Below, in pieces: positions 22,653-33,076 of a stretch of 64,000 bases of DNA. The notes beneath the pieces are model-generated. The model was not told the DNA's origin. It saw only the letters and a program-made list of their open reading frames with translations, and ran no database searches. Position numbers and translations under genes: made by a program. Positions within the stretch are counted from its first letter, which is position 1. Each line of letters begins with the position of its first letter. The DNA lies in the NCBI RefSeq assembly GCF_025822605.1, contig NZ_JACKTY010000050.1, positions 1 to 64,000 of the forward strand, read 5' to 3'. This DNA comes from Mycolicibacterium komossense. Its GTDB lineage: Bacteria; Actinomycetota; Actinomycetes; Mycobacteriales; Mycobacteriaceae.

Positions 22653-23327
22653 TTAGCGAGCCCGCCTTGCGAGTCGCTCACTGTCGCTGATCAGCACGCT
22701 CTTACCCTCGAGCCGGATCCAGCCGCGGTGGGCGAAGTCGGCCAGCGCCTTGTTCACGGTCTCGCGGGACGCGCCGACGAGCTGCGCAATCTCTTCCTGG
22801 GTGAGGTCGTGCGTGACTCGCAGAGCCCCACCCTCCTGTGTGCCGAAGCGCTGGGCCAGTTGCAGCAGCTGCTTGGCGACGCGTCCGGGCACATCGGTGA
22901 AGATGAGGTCGGCAAGGTTGTTGTTGGTGCGGCGTAACCGACGGGCCAGCACACGCAGCAGCTGCTCGGCGATCTCGGGCCGATCGGCGATCCAGGCGCG
23001 TAACGCCTCCCGGTCCATCGATACGGCGCGGACCTCGGTGATGGTGGTCGCGCTGGAGGTGCGCGGCCCGGGATCGAAGATCGACAGCTCACCGAACATG
23101 TCCGACGGCCCCATGATGGTCAGCAGGTTCTCGCGACCATCCGGGGACTTGCGGCCGATTTTGACCTTCCCGGAAATGATGATGTACAGCCGGTCACCTG
23201 GCTCGCCTTCGGCGAATACCGTGTGCCCCCTGGGGAAGTCGACCGGTTGTAGCTGTTTCGTTAGCGCGGAAACCGCGCTGGGTTCGACTCCCTGGAAGAT
23301 TCCGGCCCTCGCCAGGATCTCGTCCAC
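22653..23327 (-). CDS. crp: cAMP receptor protein transcription factor
   Basis: A 224-residue CRP/FNR-family regulator. The cyclic-nucleotide domain has the phosphate-binding cassette GELSIFDPGPRTSSATT. The C-terminal winged helix-turn-helix is LTQEEIAQLVGASRETVNKA. It is the counterpart of Rv3676, a cAMP-responsive global regulator; an HAMP-type cyclase gene also lies in this window at 46.7-48.3 kb. ATG 23327 has a purine-rich upstream site. Other regulators of the family are unlikely given synteny with nth and the Rv3675-like gene. Confidence 0.95.
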   Translation of the reverse strand: MDEILARAGIFQGVEPSAVSALTKQLQPVDFPRGHTVFAEGEPGDRLYIIISGKVKIGRKSPDGRENLLTIMGPSDMFGELSIFDPGPRTSSATTITEVRAVSMDREALRAWIADRPEIAEQLLRVLARRLRRTNNNLADLIFTDVPGRVAKQLLQLAQRFGTQEGGALRVTHDLTQEEIAQLVGASRETVNKALADFAHRGWIRLEGKSVLISDSERLARRAR

Positions 23328-23427
23328 GTTGCCCCTCTTACTTCTCAGATGATGTGTACGCGCTGACCAGCCTCTATATGGCTAGCGTGACAAGTGTAGA
23401 GGTACGCAGATCAACGACAGGCCAACG

Positions 23428-23808
23428 CTACACACGATTTGCGTGCGGAGTCTCCCGAAACTCCGGATTGGCGTTGGCGTGAGCAAAACGGCGGGTCGGC
23501 AAACCGGGTTCGCCGTCGATAGTGCCGCGCACCGTCCGAAACGCAGTACGCAGCGGCGGAACCACCGGGAAATCGTGATCTGACCGGCGGGAAATGGCAC
23601 GCTGGGGGAGCTCTGGCCTGGGTGCGGCGGCGTCGATCAGCTTGGTCAATTGCTTCGCCGATTCGACGGAATCGTCGGTGATTCCTGCCTCGAGTCGTTG
23701 CAACCCGAAGGTCGCCAACATCAGCAACCCGGGGACGCACGCTGCCAGCAACCAGGACACAAGGGAAGTAAACACGGGGAAGGTCTCAGCGGGATCACAA
23801 ATTGTCAC
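23428..23808 (-). CDS. Small membrane protein (Rv3675-like)
   Basis: A 126-residue protein starting at GTG 23808. One strong membrane helix (FTSLVSWLLAACVPGLLMLATFGL) lies at about 13-36, followed by a polar, Arg/Pro-rich cytosolic or external tail. It lies between crp and nth and has the same orientation as crp, as the membrane protein Rv3675 does in M. tuberculosis. Function unknown. Confidence 0.7.
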   Translation of the reverse strand: MTICDPAETFPVFTSLVSWLLAACVPGLLMLATFGLQRLEAGITDDSVESAKQLTKLIDAAAPRPELPQRAISRRSDHDFPVVPPLRTAFRTVRGTIDGEPGLPTRRFAHANANPEFRETPHANRV

Positions 23809-23884
23809 CGGTCCGAACCGGCGCCGATCTGCGATCGGTCCGTCTTCGGCTCGTCTTGTCGGGGCCCATCAGTACCCTGACAGG

Positions 23885-24652
23885 GTGGCAGTGGCAAAGG
23901 TGGCGAGACAGCCCCTCTCCCGCAAATGGGAGCGGGAGACGCAGCTCGGTCTGACCCGTCGGGCGCGGCGGATGAATCGCACCCTCGCGCAGGCATTTCC
24001 GCACGTCTACTGCGAGCTCGATTTCACCACGCCGCTCGAGTTGACGGTGGCCACCATCCTGTCCGCTCAGAGCACGGACAAACGGGTCAACCTGACCACG
24101 CCCGCACTGTTCAAGCGCTATCGCAGCGCGGTCGACTACGCGACCGCCGACCGCGTCGAACTCGAGGAACTGATCCGCCCCACCGGCTTCTACCGGAACA
24201 AGGCCACTTCGCTGATCGGGCTTGGGCAGGCACTCGTGGACCGGTTCGGGGGTGAGGTGCCGAAGACGATGGACGAACTCGTCACGCTGCCCGGGGTCGG
24301 GCGGAAGACCGCCAACGTCGTGCTGGGCAATGCCTTTGACATCCCCGGTATCACCGTCGACACCCACTTCGGCCGGCTGGTGCGCCGTTGGGGATGGACC
24401 ACCGAGGAAGACCCGGTCAAGGTCGAGAAGATCGTCGGTGAGCTGATCGAACGCAGCGAGTGGACGCTACTGAGTCACCGCGTGATCTTTCACGGCCGCC
24501 GGGTGTGTCACGCCAGGAAGCCCGCCTGCGGAGTCTGCGTGCTCGCCAAAGACTGCCCGTCGTTCGGCACCGGCCCCACCGATCCGCTGCTCGCCGCCCC
24601 ACTGGTGAAAGGTCCCGAAACCGATCACCTGCTGGCCCTGGCCGGCCTGTAA
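23885..24652 (+). CDS. nth: Endonuclease III
   Basis: A 255-residue base-excision repair enzyme that removes oxidised pyrimidines and nicks the abasic site. Motifs: HhH with catalytic lysine in LPGVGRKTANVVLG, the catalytic aspartate in TVDTHFGRL, and a [4Fe-4S] cluster C-x6-C-x2-C-x5-C in CHARKPACGVCVLAKDC. GTG 23885 is chosen; the next in-frame GTGs at 23891 or 23900 are also possible because the first ~20 residues vary in the family. It heads a + strand run with the thioredoxin, Nudix and protease genes. Confidence 0.93.
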   Translation: MAVAKVARQPLSRKWERETQLGLTRRARRMNRTLAQAFPHVYCELDFTTPLELTVATILSAQSTDKRVNLTTPALFKRYRSAVDYATADRVELEELIRPTGFYRNKATSLIGLGQALVDRFGGEVPKTMDELVTLPGVGRKTANVVLGNAFDIPGITVDTHFGRLVRRWGWTTEEDPVKVEKIVGELIERSEWTLLSHRVIFHGRRVCHARKPACGVCVLAKDCPSFGTGPTDPLLAAPLVKGPETDHLLALAGL

Positions 24653-24669
24653 AACCTCCCGCAGCGCAG

Positions 24670-25308
24670 ATGAGCACGTCGACCCGGTGGACGATCGTTG
24701 TCGTGTCGGTGATCGCCGTGTTGGTCGCCGCGCTGCTCAATCAGCTCGGCGACGATTCGGTGCCCCGGCCGGGAGCGCCGACGGTGGCTGACCGCCAACA
24801 CCGTGATGCCGACACCGTCGAAGCACTGGCCGGGCCTCGGCGCAGCGCCGATCTGGCGCCGTGCCCGGTCGGCGGGGAGAACCCCGGCCCGCCGAAGCTG
24901 CGCGGTGTCGTCGTGGAATGCGCGGCCGACGGCGCCACCGTGGACGTCGCACGTGCCCTGGCCGGGCGCCCCGTCGTACTAAACCTGTGGGCCTATTGGT
25001 GTGGGCCCTGCGCGCAGGAATTGCCGGCAATGGCCGAATATCAACGCCGGGTCGGCCCGGGCGTCCTGGTCGTGACGGTGCACCAGGACGAGAACGAGAC
25101 GGCCGCGCTACTGCGGCTGGCCGAGCTCGGCGTCCACCTGCCGACGTTCCAGGACGGTCGCCGCAGCATCGCCGCCGCGCTCGGTGTACCCAACGTGATG
25201 CCCGCAACCGTGGTGCTGCGCGCGGACGGTACCGTGTCCCAGATCCTGCCGCACGCCTTCGCCACCGCCGACGAAATCGCTGCCGCGGTCGGAGGCGATC
25301 TTGAATGA
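24670..25308 (+). CDS. Membrane-anchored thioredoxin-like protein (Rv3673c-like)
   Basis: A 212-residue protein from ATG 24670 with an N-terminal membrane anchor (WTIVVVSVIAVLVAALLN). The TlpA/ResA-like domain carries the WCGPC active site (C111, C114) in NLWAYWCGPCAQELP. A second cysteine pair, C65 and C84, lies in the insertion before it and may form a structural disulfide. It probably reduces or isomerises disulfides of envelope proteins. It precedes marP by two genes, whose protease domain itself has a stabilising disulfide. Confidence 0.9.
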   Translation: MSTSTRWTIVVVSVIAVLVAALLNQLGDDSVPRPGAPTVADRQHRDADTVEALAGPRRSADLAPCPVGGENPGPPKLRGVVVECAADGATVDVARALAGRPVVLNLWAYWCGPCAQELPAMAEYQRRVGPGVLVVTVHQDENETAALLRLAELGVHLPTFQDGRRSIAAALGVPNVMPATVVLRADGTVSQILPHAFATADEIAAAVGGDLE

Positions 25309-25321
25309 GAGGGGTGTGGCC

Positions 25322-26110
25322 TTGAGCGCTGGGGACACCTCCCGCTCGCGGGAGACTGTTCCGCTCACGCCGGATACCGGTCCGGCCTGGCTGCAACCCC
25401 TCGTCGACAACATCGACAACGTTCCCGGCGCGTACCGGCGCCGGGTGCCCGCCGACGTGTTGGCGATGATCACCGCCGCCAACGCGCAGGCCACCCTGGT
25501 CGGCGCGAAGCGCGACGCCGCCGTCCTCGTGTTGTTCTGCGGTCCGCGGACCGGTGTCGTCAGCGGCGCACCGCCCGACGACGCGGATCTGCTGGTCACC
25601 GTCCGGGCCTCCACGCTGCGCCACCACGCCGGGCAGGCGGCCTTCCCCGGTGGCGCCGCCGACCCCGGTGATGATGGTCCGGTGGCTACGGCACTGCGGG
25701 AAGCGCGTGAGGAGACCGGTATCGACACCGACCGGCTCCAGGTTCTGGCCACGCTGGACAAGATGTTCATTCCGCCCTCGGGTTTCCACGTCGTCCCCGT
25801 GTTGGCCTATTCGCCCGACCCGGGTCCGGTGCAGGTCGTCGACGAGGCCGAGACGGCGGTCGTCGCGCGGGTGCCGTTGCGTGCCTTCATCAACCCGGAC
25901 AACCGGCTGATGGTGTTCCGCAGCGAGAACACCAGCCGCTTCGCCGGTCCGGCGTTTCTGCTCAACGAGATGCTCGTGTGGGGTTTCACCGGGCAGGTCA
26001 TTTCCGCGATGCTCGACGTCGCCGGCTGGAACGAGCCCTGGGATACCACGAACATCGTCGAACTCGACGATGCGATGGCCCTGGTGGGCTCGGATGGGAA
26101 CCGACGATGA
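25322..26110 (+). CDS. Nudix hydrolase, CoA pyrophosphatase type (Rv3672c-like)
   Basis: About 262 residues. TTG 25322 is chosen, 7 bp after GAGAGGGG; TTG 25301 and GTG 25316 are alternatives. LVTVRASTLRHHAGQAAFPGG is the UPF0035 signature that precedes the Nudix box in CoA pyrophosphatases, followed by ALREAREETGI (R-E-x-x-E-E). Such enzymes cleave CoA or its oxidised forms to 3',5'-ADP and phosphopantetheine. The stop overlaps marP (ATGA), so the two are coupled. Confidence 0.88.
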   Translation: MSAGDTSRSRETVPLTPDTGPAWLQPLVDNIDNVPGAYRRRVPADVLAMITAANAQATLVGAKRDAAVLVLFCGPRTGVVSGAPPDDADLLVTVRASTLRHHAGQAAFPGGAADPGDDGPVATALREAREETGIDTDRLQVLATLDKMFIPPSGFHVVPVLAYSPDPGPVQVVDEAETAVVARVPLRAFINPDNRLMVFRSENTSRFAGPAFLLNEMLVWGFTGQVISAMLDVAGWNEPWDTTNIVELDDAMALVGSDGNRR

Positions 26111-27294
26111 CACCGTCGCAATGGCTCGATATCGGCGTGGTCGCGATCGCCTTCGTGGCCGCCATCTCCGGTTGGCGCTCCGGTGCGCTCGGCTCGGTGA
26201 TGTCGTTCGTCGGCGTGATTCTCGGCGCGGTGGCCGGGGTACTGCTGGCTCCGCACATCGTGGGCCATGTCGACGGTCCGCGGGCCAAACTGTTCGCCAC
26301 CTTGTTCCTGATCTTGGCGCTGGTGGTGATCGGTGAGATCGCCGGCGTGGTGCTCGGACGGGCGGTCCGCGGGGCCATCCACTCGCGCGGAGTGCGGACA
26401 GTCGATTCGCTGATCGGCGTCGTGCTGCAGATGGTGGTCGTGCTGGTTGCGGCGTGGCTTTTGGGCAGCGTGCTGACATCCTCGGATCAGCCGAATCTCG
26501 CCTCGGCTGTACGGGGTTCGAAGGTGCTCGCGCAGGTCGAAGGTGTGGCCCCCGACTGGTTGCGCGCCATTCCCAAGAAGCTCAAGGGCGTCGTCGACAC
26601 CTCTGGGCTACCCGAAGTCCTGCAGCCGTTCGGTCGAACGCCGATCGCCGCTGTCGACGTACCCGATGCCGCCCTGGCGACCAGCCCCATCGTCGCGTCC
26701 GTGCAGCCCAGTGTGGTGAAGATCCGCGGTGTCGCACCCGGCTGCCAGAAGGTCTTGGAAGGCACCGGCTTCGTTGTCGCACCCAATCGCGTCATGTCGA
26801 ACGCGCATGTGGTGGCCGGCTCTGACACCGTCACCATCGAATCCGCCGGGCAGACCTACGACGCCACAGTCATCTCCTATGACCCCAACGAAGACATCTC
26901 CTTGCTGGACGTGCCGAACCTGCCCGCCCCGGCGCTACCGTTCGCCGACAGGCCCGCGGCCACCGGAACGGACGCTCTGGTCCTCGGCTATCCCGGCGGC
27001 GGTGACTTCGCCGCCACACCTGCCCGGATCAGGGAGACCATCGAGCTCAACGGCCCGGATATCTACCGCACGACCACGGTTAACCGCGAGGTTTATACCA
27101 TCAGAGGCACTGTGCGGCAGGGCAATTCGGGTGGGCCGCTGATCAACCGGGCCGGTCAGGTGCTTGGTGTGGTATTCGGTGCCGCTGTCGACGACACCGA
27201 CACCGGGTTCGTGCTGACCGCCAGCGAGGTCTCCCGTCAGCTGGCTAAGGTCAACGACACTCAGAAGGTGCCCACCGGGGCCTGCGTTTCCTGA
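26107..27294 (+). CDS. marP: Periplasmic serine protease MarP
   Basis: A 395-residue protein with four N-terminal membrane helices of the CvpA/colicin V type (residues 8 to about 125) and a chymotrypsin-like protease domain. The triad is H234 (SNAHVV), D263 (NEDISLL) and S341 (GNSGGPL). Cysteines in APGCQKV and at the C-terminus (GACVS) match the disulfide of M. tuberculosis MarP (Rv3671c), which protects against acid and oxidative stress. Coupled to the Nudix gene by ATGA overlap. Converges on ephE. Confidence 0.95.
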   Translation: MTPSQWLDIGVVAIAFVAAISGWRSGALGSVMSFVGVILGAVAGVLLAPHIVGHVDGPRAKLFATLFLILALVVIGEIAGVVLGRAVRGAIHSRGVRTVDSLIGVVLQMVVVLVAAWLLGSVLTSSDQPNLASAVRGSKVLAQVEGVAPDWLRAIPKKLKGVVDTSGLPEVLQPFGRTPIAAVDVPDAALATSPIVASVQPSVVKIRGVAPGCQKVLEGTGFVVAPNRVMSNAHVVAGSDTVTIESAGQTYDATVISYDPNEDISLLDVPNLPAPALPFADRPAATGTDALVLGYPGGGDFAATPARIRETIELNGPDIYRTTTVNREVYTIRGTVRQGNSGGPLINRAGQVLGVVFGAAVDDTDTGFVLTASEVSRQLAKVNDTQKVPTGACVS

Positions 27295-27302
27295 CGAGGC
27301 CG

Positions 27303-28283
27303 CTACGCCTGCCGCGCCGGACCCGACGCGCCGTAGACGTGGGTCAGGAACCGGGTCAGGTGTTCGTTGACTTCGTCCGGAGCTTCTTCGTGGCCGTAAT
27401 GCCCTGCGCCGGAAAGAGATACGAACCTGCCGTGCGGTGCGTAGCGCAGCGTCTTCTCCACGGGGTCGGCGAGTACGTACGGGTCAGCATCTCCGCGCAT
27501 GTGCAGCAACGGTATCCCGACCTGCCGGTTCATCGACCGCATGAACCGGTGGCCCTCGCTGCGGAACTGGCTGCGCACCGCCCACCGCTGGTATTCCAGG
27601 GCGCAGTGCGCCGCGCCGGGGATCTGAATCGCTTGCCGAAGGTAGCCGATCGTCTCCGAAAAGTCCTCGGAAACCGGCCACTTACCGACGGTGCGATCGC
27701 GGATCATGGCCTCCAGCTCGTCGGCGCCGTGGCGGGTCAGCACGCGTTCGGGCCACATCGGCAGCTGGTAGCTCAACAACGACGGCAGCAAGGCGCGGCT
27801 CTGGTCGCGCCGGGTCAGAACGGCCCGCCGCAGCGCCGCCGGGTGTGGTGAGCTGACCAGGGCGACGGCCCGGACCAAGCGTGGGTGCAGTACCGACGTC
27901 GCCCAGCACACCAGACCGCCGTCGGCGTGCCCGACCAGAGTCGCCGAGGAATGCCCGAGCGCACGCACCAGTCCTGCGGTGTCCCCGGCCAGCGTCCAGC
28001 CGTCGTAGCCGCGGGGTGGCTTGTCGCTGCCGCCGTAACCGCGCAGATCCACCGCCACCACCCGTGCGTTCCGCAGCCCGCGCAGCTGATGGCGCCAGGA
28101 CCACCAGAACGAACCGAAACCGTGCAGCAGGATGACCAGCGGGCGTGCGGTGGCCGGTTCCCGGCCCGCGGCGCCCGTCTCGGGCTCCGCCTCGACCACG
28201 TGGAACCGAATGCCGTTGGCGTGGACGTCGAGATGACGCCACGGCCCGGCGATGCGGGTGATCGACGGGTCGGGTGGGGCCAT
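27303..28283 (-). CDS. ephE: Alpha/beta hydrolase, EphE-like, with atypical nucleophile elbow
   Basis: A 326-residue protein from ATG 28283, which shares TAATG with the previous stop. HGFG (54-57) is the oxyanion-side loop, and RGDADPYV and GAGHYGHEE carry the late acid and the histidine. The nucleophile elbow reads VGHADGG (117-123), where epoxide hydrolases have GHDWGG: the nucleophile position is Ala120, with Asp121 next to it. So activity as an epoxide hydrolase is uncertain even though synteny matches Rv3670. It may use Asp121 or be non-catalytic. Confidence 0.82.
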   Translation of the reverse strand: MAPPDPSITRIAGPWRHLDVHANGIRFHVVEAEPETGAAGREPATARPLVILLHGFGSFWWSWRHQLRGLRNARVVAVDLRGYGGSDKPPRGYDGWTLAGDTAGLVRALGHSSATLVGHADGGLVCWATSVLHPRLVRAVALVSSPHPAALRRAVLTRRDQSRALLPSLLSYQLPMWPERVLTRHGADELEAMIRDRTVGKWPVSEDFSETIGYLRQAIQIPGAAHCALEYQRWAVRSQFRSEGHRFMRSMNRQVGIPLLHMRGDADPYVLADPVEKTLRYAPHGRFVSLSGAGHYGHEEAPDEVNEHLTRFLTHVYGASGPARQA

Positions 28284-28798
28284 TACCAACCTGAGGGATC
28301 AGTGGGTGCCGGCGCTTTGCCAGGCACCACGGGTTCGGCCGCCCTCGCCGCACCCTGGCCGGTGAAGGCGGCCTTGGTCTCCTTGACCGACTCGATCGTC
28401 TTCCGTGGACCTCGGATGCGTCGCACCTTCAGATAGCCCAGCAGTGCCAGCGCGGCGGTGGTCAGCACCATCACCGCGAACACGATCAGGAACGCCACCC
28501 ATCGCCAGAGCCAGGTGTCGAGTAGCTCTGCGACGAAGAAAAAGAAGAAGAACGTCGAGTAGAACAGCACCACCAGGGCGAGGATGAAATAGACGCTGCC
28601 AGTCAGGCCCTTTTTCACATCGCGGGTGATCTCCGCGCGTGCGAGTTCGACCTCGGCCCGGACCAGGGTGGACATCTGTGCTGTGGCGTCTTTGACCAGC
28701 TCACCGATCGACGGGTCGGCCGAAGCCGCATGCGGGTCCACCAGCGGGATCGAGGTCACGGTGGCAGGGATGCCATTCTTGCGATCGCCATTGCTCAC
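28283..28798 (-). CDS. Actinobacterial holin-like membrane protein (Rv3669-like)
   Basis: A 171-residue protein. A polar N-terminal segment with an amphipathic helix (DATAQMSTLVRAEVELARAE) is followed by two membrane helices (VYFILALVVLFYSTFFFFFF and WVAFLIVFAVMVLTTAALAL) and a basic, Pro/Ala-rich tail. This is the phage-holin/DUF1469-type layout common in actinobacteria, where the real role is probably envelope maintenance rather than lysis. The stop overlaps the ephE start. Confidence 0.88.
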   Translation of the reverse strand: MSNGDRKNGIPATVTSIPLVDPHAASADPSIGELVKDATAQMSTLVRAEVELARAEITRDVKKGLTGSVYFILALVVLFYSTFFFFFFVAELLDTWLWRWVAFLIVFAVMVLTTAALALLGYLKVRRIRGPRKTIESVKETKAAFTGQGAARAAEPVVPGKAPAPTDPSGW

Positions 28799-29011
28799 GG
28801 ACGGAGTCCTCCCGGCAGGTCAAAGTCATCGGCTGTCGTCGGGTTCATGGTGCCATGCCGCACAGGGGAGGGACGAGTCCGGCCGATCGGAGGGCCTGGG
28901 CCACGGTGAAGCAGATGTTGCTGGTGTGGTGCCGCTAGACTCGGCCGCAGCTATGACGCGGTCGGGGCGTTTGATGCAACCAATCGGACCGACCCCGAAA
29001 AGGAGGACGCC

Positions 29012-29713
29012 GTGCGACACCGCTGGCGCGGGATGGTCGCGGGCCTGACGGTGGCGCTGGGCGCCGTGTCGCTCGTTACTGCAGGAGCTGCCGCCGCTGA
29101 CCCGGTAACGCTGGGTGGCGGCTCGGGCATCGTGGTCAACGGCGACGCCTACTGCACGCTGACCACCATCGGCAAGGACAACCGCGGCGACCTGATCGGC
29201 TTCACCTCTGCCCACTGTGGCGGTCCCGGTGCCGTGGTGGCAGCAGAGGGCGCCGAAGCAGCGGGTCCCGTCGGCACCATGGTCGCCGGCAACGATGCGC
29301 TGGACTATGCGGTGATCCGTTTCGATCCGGCCAAGGTGATACCTACCAACAACGTCGACGGTTTCGTGATCGATGGGCTGGGGCCGGACCCGCGGACCGG
29401 TGACATCGAGTGCAAACAGGGCCGCACCACGGGCAATTCGTGCGGGGTGACCTGGGGGCCGGGTCAGGACCCAGGCACCTTCATCAGCCAGGTCTGCGGT
29501 GCGCCTGGTGATTCCGGCGCCCCACTCACGGTCAACAACAAGCTCGTCGGCATGCTGCATGGCGCCTTTACCGACGACCTGCCGACGTGCGTGCTCAAGT
29601 ACATCCCGTTGCACACCCCCGCGGTCACGATGTCGTTCAACACCCAGCTGGCCGACATCACTGCGAAGGACCGCCCGGGAACGGGTTTCGTTCCCTTTGG
29701 GGCCGTCGCGTAG
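29012..29713 (+). CDS. Secreted chymotrypsin-like serine protease (Rv3668c-like)
   Basis: A 233-residue protein from GTG 29012. A signal peptide (MVAGLTVALGAVSLVTAGAA, cleavage after AAA-D) is followed by a protease domain with H in FTSAHC, D in ALDYAVI and S in GAPGDSGAPL. Several cysteines (YC, AHC, IEC, NSC, QVC, TC) can form disulfides outside the membrane. The S1-like set is complete, so it is probably active. Substrate unknown. The gene is followed by a very strong bidirectional terminator. Confidence 0.9.
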   Translation: MRHRWRGMVAGLTVALGAVSLVTAGAAAADPVTLGGGSGIVVNGDAYCTLTTIGKDNRGDLIGFTSAHCGGPGAVVAAEGAEAAGPVGTMVAGNDALDYAVIRFDPAKVIPTNNVDGFVIDGLGPDPRTGDIECKQGRTTGNSCGVTWGPGQDPGTFISQVCGAPGDSGAPLTVNNKLVGMLHGAFTDDLPTCVLKYIPLHTPAVTMSFNTQLADITAKDRPGTGFVPFGAVA

Positions 29714-29722
29714 CCTCGCGAC

Positions 29723-29772
29723 CAGACGCAAAAGCCCCCAATTCCGCGCGGAAATGGGGGCTTTTGCGTCTG
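29723..29772. terminator. Bidirectional terminator between protease and acs
   Basis: Arms at 29723-29740 and 29755-29772 pair perfectly over 18 bp, and the 14-nt loop is itself a palindrome (TTCCGCGCGGAA), giving one nearly continuous 50-nt hairpin. An AAAA/TTTT block in the stem gives U-rich tails in both directions. Confidence 0.9.
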
Positions 29773-29781
29773 CTCGGCGAG

Positions 29782-31737
<1,956 letters not shown>

Positions 31738-31903
31738 GCTTGTGAGCGTAGTCACCCAACGTTGCATAGACGTTGGCAACTCACAGTGGACGCTGCGGGG
31801 CGGCGCGTGTGGTGCGCCGAACGGTAGTCGATCACGGGGTCAGCGGTTCCACAGGACTCGATCGTGAAGGGCCGACCCCGTCGAGCCGGTAGGGTGACCG
31901 GCC

Positions 31904-32662
31904 GTGACCGCTGACCCGCTGGCCCCGCTGTTGAACCTGCCCGGGGTTGCCGATGCGGCCGAGCACGCCCGCGATGCGCTGGCCAAGGCCCACCGGCACC
32001 GGGCCAACCTGCGTGGCTGGCCGATCACTGCCGCGGAGGCGTCCTTGCGCGCGGCCCGGGCCTCGGCCGTCCTCGACGGTGGCGCCCTGCAGCTTGACGA
32101 GAATACGGCCAGCGATCCGGTGTTTGCCGGCGCCCTGCGCGTCGCCCAGGCACTTGAGGGAGGCGGCACCAGCCTGATCGGCGTGTGGCAGCGGGCGCCG
32201 CTGCAGGCACTGGCACGGCTGCACATGCTGGCTGCCGCAGACCTCGTCGACGATGAGGCCCAGTTGGGTCGCCCCCGTGCGGTCCCGGAGATCCACGCCC
32301 GTCTCGACCTGCTGGTCCGGCTGATCACCGGCCCGACGACGGTGCCCGCCACCGTGTTGTCCGCGGTGGCGCACGGCGAGCTTCTGACGCTCGCCCCGTT
32401 CGGCAGTGCCGACGGTGTGGTGGCCCGCGGCGTGGCGCGGTTGGTGACGATCGCCAGCGGCCTCGATCCGCATGGACTCGGGGTGCCGGAGGTGCTCTGG
32501 ATGCGCCGTGGAGCCGAGTACCGCACTGCCGCGGAAGGGTTCGCCGCCGGGACGGAGCAGGGCCTGACGGACTGGTTGCTGATGTCGTGTCGCGCGCTGC
32601 AGGCCGGGGCCAGGGAAGCCGAGTCTATCGCCAACGCGAAGGATCAGGCCGGCAAGAAGTAG
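31904..32662 (+). CDS. Rv3662c-like protein with degenerate Fic-type core
   Basis: A 252-residue protein from GTG 31904. Helical throughout. The segment LAPFGSADGVVARGVARLV (about residues 165-183) aligns with the Fic motif H-P-F-x-[D/E]-G-N-G-R-x-x-R, but the catalytic histidine is Ala, the acidic residue is Ser/Ala, and the first arginine is Val; only P-F, G and the last Arg remain. It therefore looks like an inactive Fic-fold protein. Annotations in other mycobacteria vary. The Fic relationship is inferred by eye and needs a structure prediction. Confidence 0.65.
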   Translation: MTADPLAPLLNLPGVADAAEHARDALAKAHRHRANLRGWPITAAEASLRAARASAVLDGGALQLDENTASDPVFAGALRVAQALEGGGTSLIGVWQRAPLQALARLHMLAAADLVDDEAQLGRPRAVPEIHARLDLLVRLITGPTTVPATVLSAVAHGELLTLAPFGSADGVVARGVARLVTIASGLDPHGLGVPEVLWMRRGAEYRTAAEGFAAGTEQGLTDWLLMSCRALQAGAREAESIANAKDQAGKK

Positions 32663-32690
32663 CGCGGTCAAACACCCGGACAGCATGAAG

Positions 32691-32726
32691 CGGGCGGCGT
32701 GCCGAACGTATTCGGCGCGCCGCCCG
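32691..32726. terminator. Strong hairpin terminator
   Basis: CGGGCGGCGTGCCGAA (32691-32706) pairs with TTCGGCGCGCCGCCCG (32711-32726) with one G-T wobble around a CGTA tetraloop, 28 bp after the Rv3662c-like stop. It can act on both converging transcripts. Confidence 0.8.
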
Positions 32727-33076
32727 TTAGCACGGAACTCCGGTTACCATGCGTGCGACGGTGGGCTGCGTGGGTCGGCCTCGGCGATCTTGCGAAGCTT
32801 CTCGGCTCTTTCCCCGCCCAAGGGGACTCGGTAGTCGATTCGCTTATCGCAATTACGCAGGCCCGCAACACTTCTGCCATTATCGCGGCTGTGGCTCCGC
32901 GTGGGTGCCGGGATCCGTGCTGGGTTGCCGGGTTAGGGGAGGTCGAGCCTTCTCTTCCGAGTCGACCTTGGCCCTACCAAGCTTCCGTGCTTCCTTTGTA
33001 CTCCGTGACCCCGGTCACATCAAGGCCTTGTTCGAAGAAGATGGCCGGCGACCCCGGATTGTTATTTCGCCGTGTC
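32727..33076. other. 350-bp convergent intergenic region with an orphan reading frame
   Basis: No gene with a start is supported. On the - strand one frame ending at 32744 reads IDYRVPLGGERAEKLRKIAE and continues to PPSHAW, which looks like real protein, but I find no ATG, GTG or TTG upstream in frame. It may be the 3' end of a decayed small gene. No riboswitch consensus was recognised. Confidence 0.4.

Noticed and set aside
32727..33076. Possible c-di-AMP (ydaO-type) riboswitch
   Set aside because: The region lies between two converging genes, with no downstream gene to control, and the conserved ydaO blocks could not be identified on either strand.
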